Shown here one piece after another: positions 63,724 through 64,000 of a stretch of DNA of 64,000 nucleotides. The notes below the pieces were generated by a model. The model saw nothing but the letters and a program-made list of their open reading frames with translations. It did not search any database and was not told where the DNA came from. The translations under genes and the position numbers were made by a program. The stretch is from AP-15 sp963747735 (GTDB lineage Bacteria; Pseudomonadota; Alphaproteobacteria; ATCC43930; CGMCC-115725). Every line of letters begins with the position of its first letter. Within the stretch, counting starts at the first letter, position 1. The stretch is taken from positions 372,001 through 436,000 of the forward strand of contig CAVVGE010000019.1 of assembly GCA_963747735.1 (NCBI GenBank). The letters run 5' to 3'.

Positions 63724-64000
63724 TTGCCCAGCATCGCGGCGTCCGACCACGGCGCGTTGCCAACAAAATGAAGCAACGATTGATGCTTCGCGGCGACCCG
63801 GGCCGGCGCTGTCACGGCCGCCATCGGTTCGACGCTCTTGCGCTCAATCGGCAGCAACAGCCCCAGGCAGTAATCATGCATCGGCTGCTGTCGATCGGCA
63901 TGGCCCAACACCACACCGAGCGCCTCGACATAGCCCGCAAATCGCGCTTCACTCTCCGCACTCGATCCGCCGTCCATTCCGGTCCCCCGTCCGGGTCAAA

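Larger units (their letters stand above)
62442..63977 (-). pseudogene. IS701-family-like transposase interrupted by palindromic elements
   Basis: A DDE transposase of about 430 residues. Part 1 (from 63977) is MDGGSSAESEARFAGYVEAL to NAPWSDAAMLGK; part 2 is TELVLPAIERSGPVEAWIID, DDTGFPKKGRHSVGVTRQYC, LANRDASLPVAYRLYLPEDW, GVVLMDAGYGNDTRLRTEIT; part 3 is ALALSLPQERWQTVRWREGS, LRWRIERDYQELKQELGLGD and GRGWRGFHHHATLCIAAYGF. Two frameshifts separate the parts, each at a short GNRA-loop hairpin; two more elements are inserted in frame. It should be inactive. Its right end lies beyond the window. Confidence 0.85.

Overview
The window is GC-rich chromosomal DNA from an alphaproteobacterium, probably a soil or freshwater lineage near Rhodospirillales or Hyphomicrobiales. 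The evidence is the recG / sdhE-mfd arrangement, rluD divergent from a small DUF6476-like membrane gene, a short RpoH-type sigma factor, an imuA-imuB-dnaE2 mutagenesis cassette with an alphaproteobacterial-type SOS box, LLM-family and MR/MLE enzymes, and many orphan solute transporters. No rRNA, tRNA, CRISPR array, prophage or plasmid gene was seen. Family names come from reading protein motifs, not from database searches.

Layout. 1-5.7 kb: a BDH2-like SDR (cut by the window edge), a VOC protein, mscL, two 2-hydroxy-acid oxidoreductases, and an exported YHS/cupin pair. 5.8-11.2 kb: a CadC-like regulator with TPRs, then three tandem copies of an MFS transporter gene, the middle one a deletion relic. 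11.3-16.6 kb: a DUF1194 protein, then a minus-strand block of a methyltransferase/ATP-grasp fusion, a small ORF preceded by a CRP-like dyad, a structured leader with a 36-codon ORF and terminator-like hairpins, and a fold-III ornithine decarboxylase. 16.7-25.4 kb: housekeeping genes (rluD, rpoH, mfd, sdhE, recG). 25.5-33 kb: an LLM oxidoreductase, a DUF1993 protein and a Liv-type ABC operon whose permease and ATPase are fused. 33-43 kb: DUF2852/TetR with two similar dyads, MFS, an amidase with a small GatC/AtzG-like partner, cupin, HIT, DUF4242, a PEP-CTERM protein with a sigma-54 promoter, an enolase-superfamily enzyme and a KpsS-like protein. 43.3-50.4 kb: the imuA-imuB-dnaE2 cassette and a frameshifted MetE-like gene. 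50.5-59.5 kb: a methyltransferase, an MBL lactonase, a hot-dog protein, CinA, a threonine-synthase-like enzyme, DctA and two orphan binding proteins. 59.5-64 kb: an AT-rich spacer, repeats, a ThDP enzyme, and a decayed zone with an antitoxin/IS5 chimera and an interrupted IS701-like transposase.

Recurring theme. Short palindromic (REP/BIME-like) elements of at least four sequence types occur between genes and also inside reading frames. Three lie in dnaE2 without breaking its frame, part of one lies in imuB, and four interrupt the terminal transposase, two of them with frameshifts. This resembles the protein-coding palindromic elements of Rickettsia. The second most interesting locus is the ornithine decarboxylase leader and its neighbouring methyltransferase/ATP-grasp fusion.
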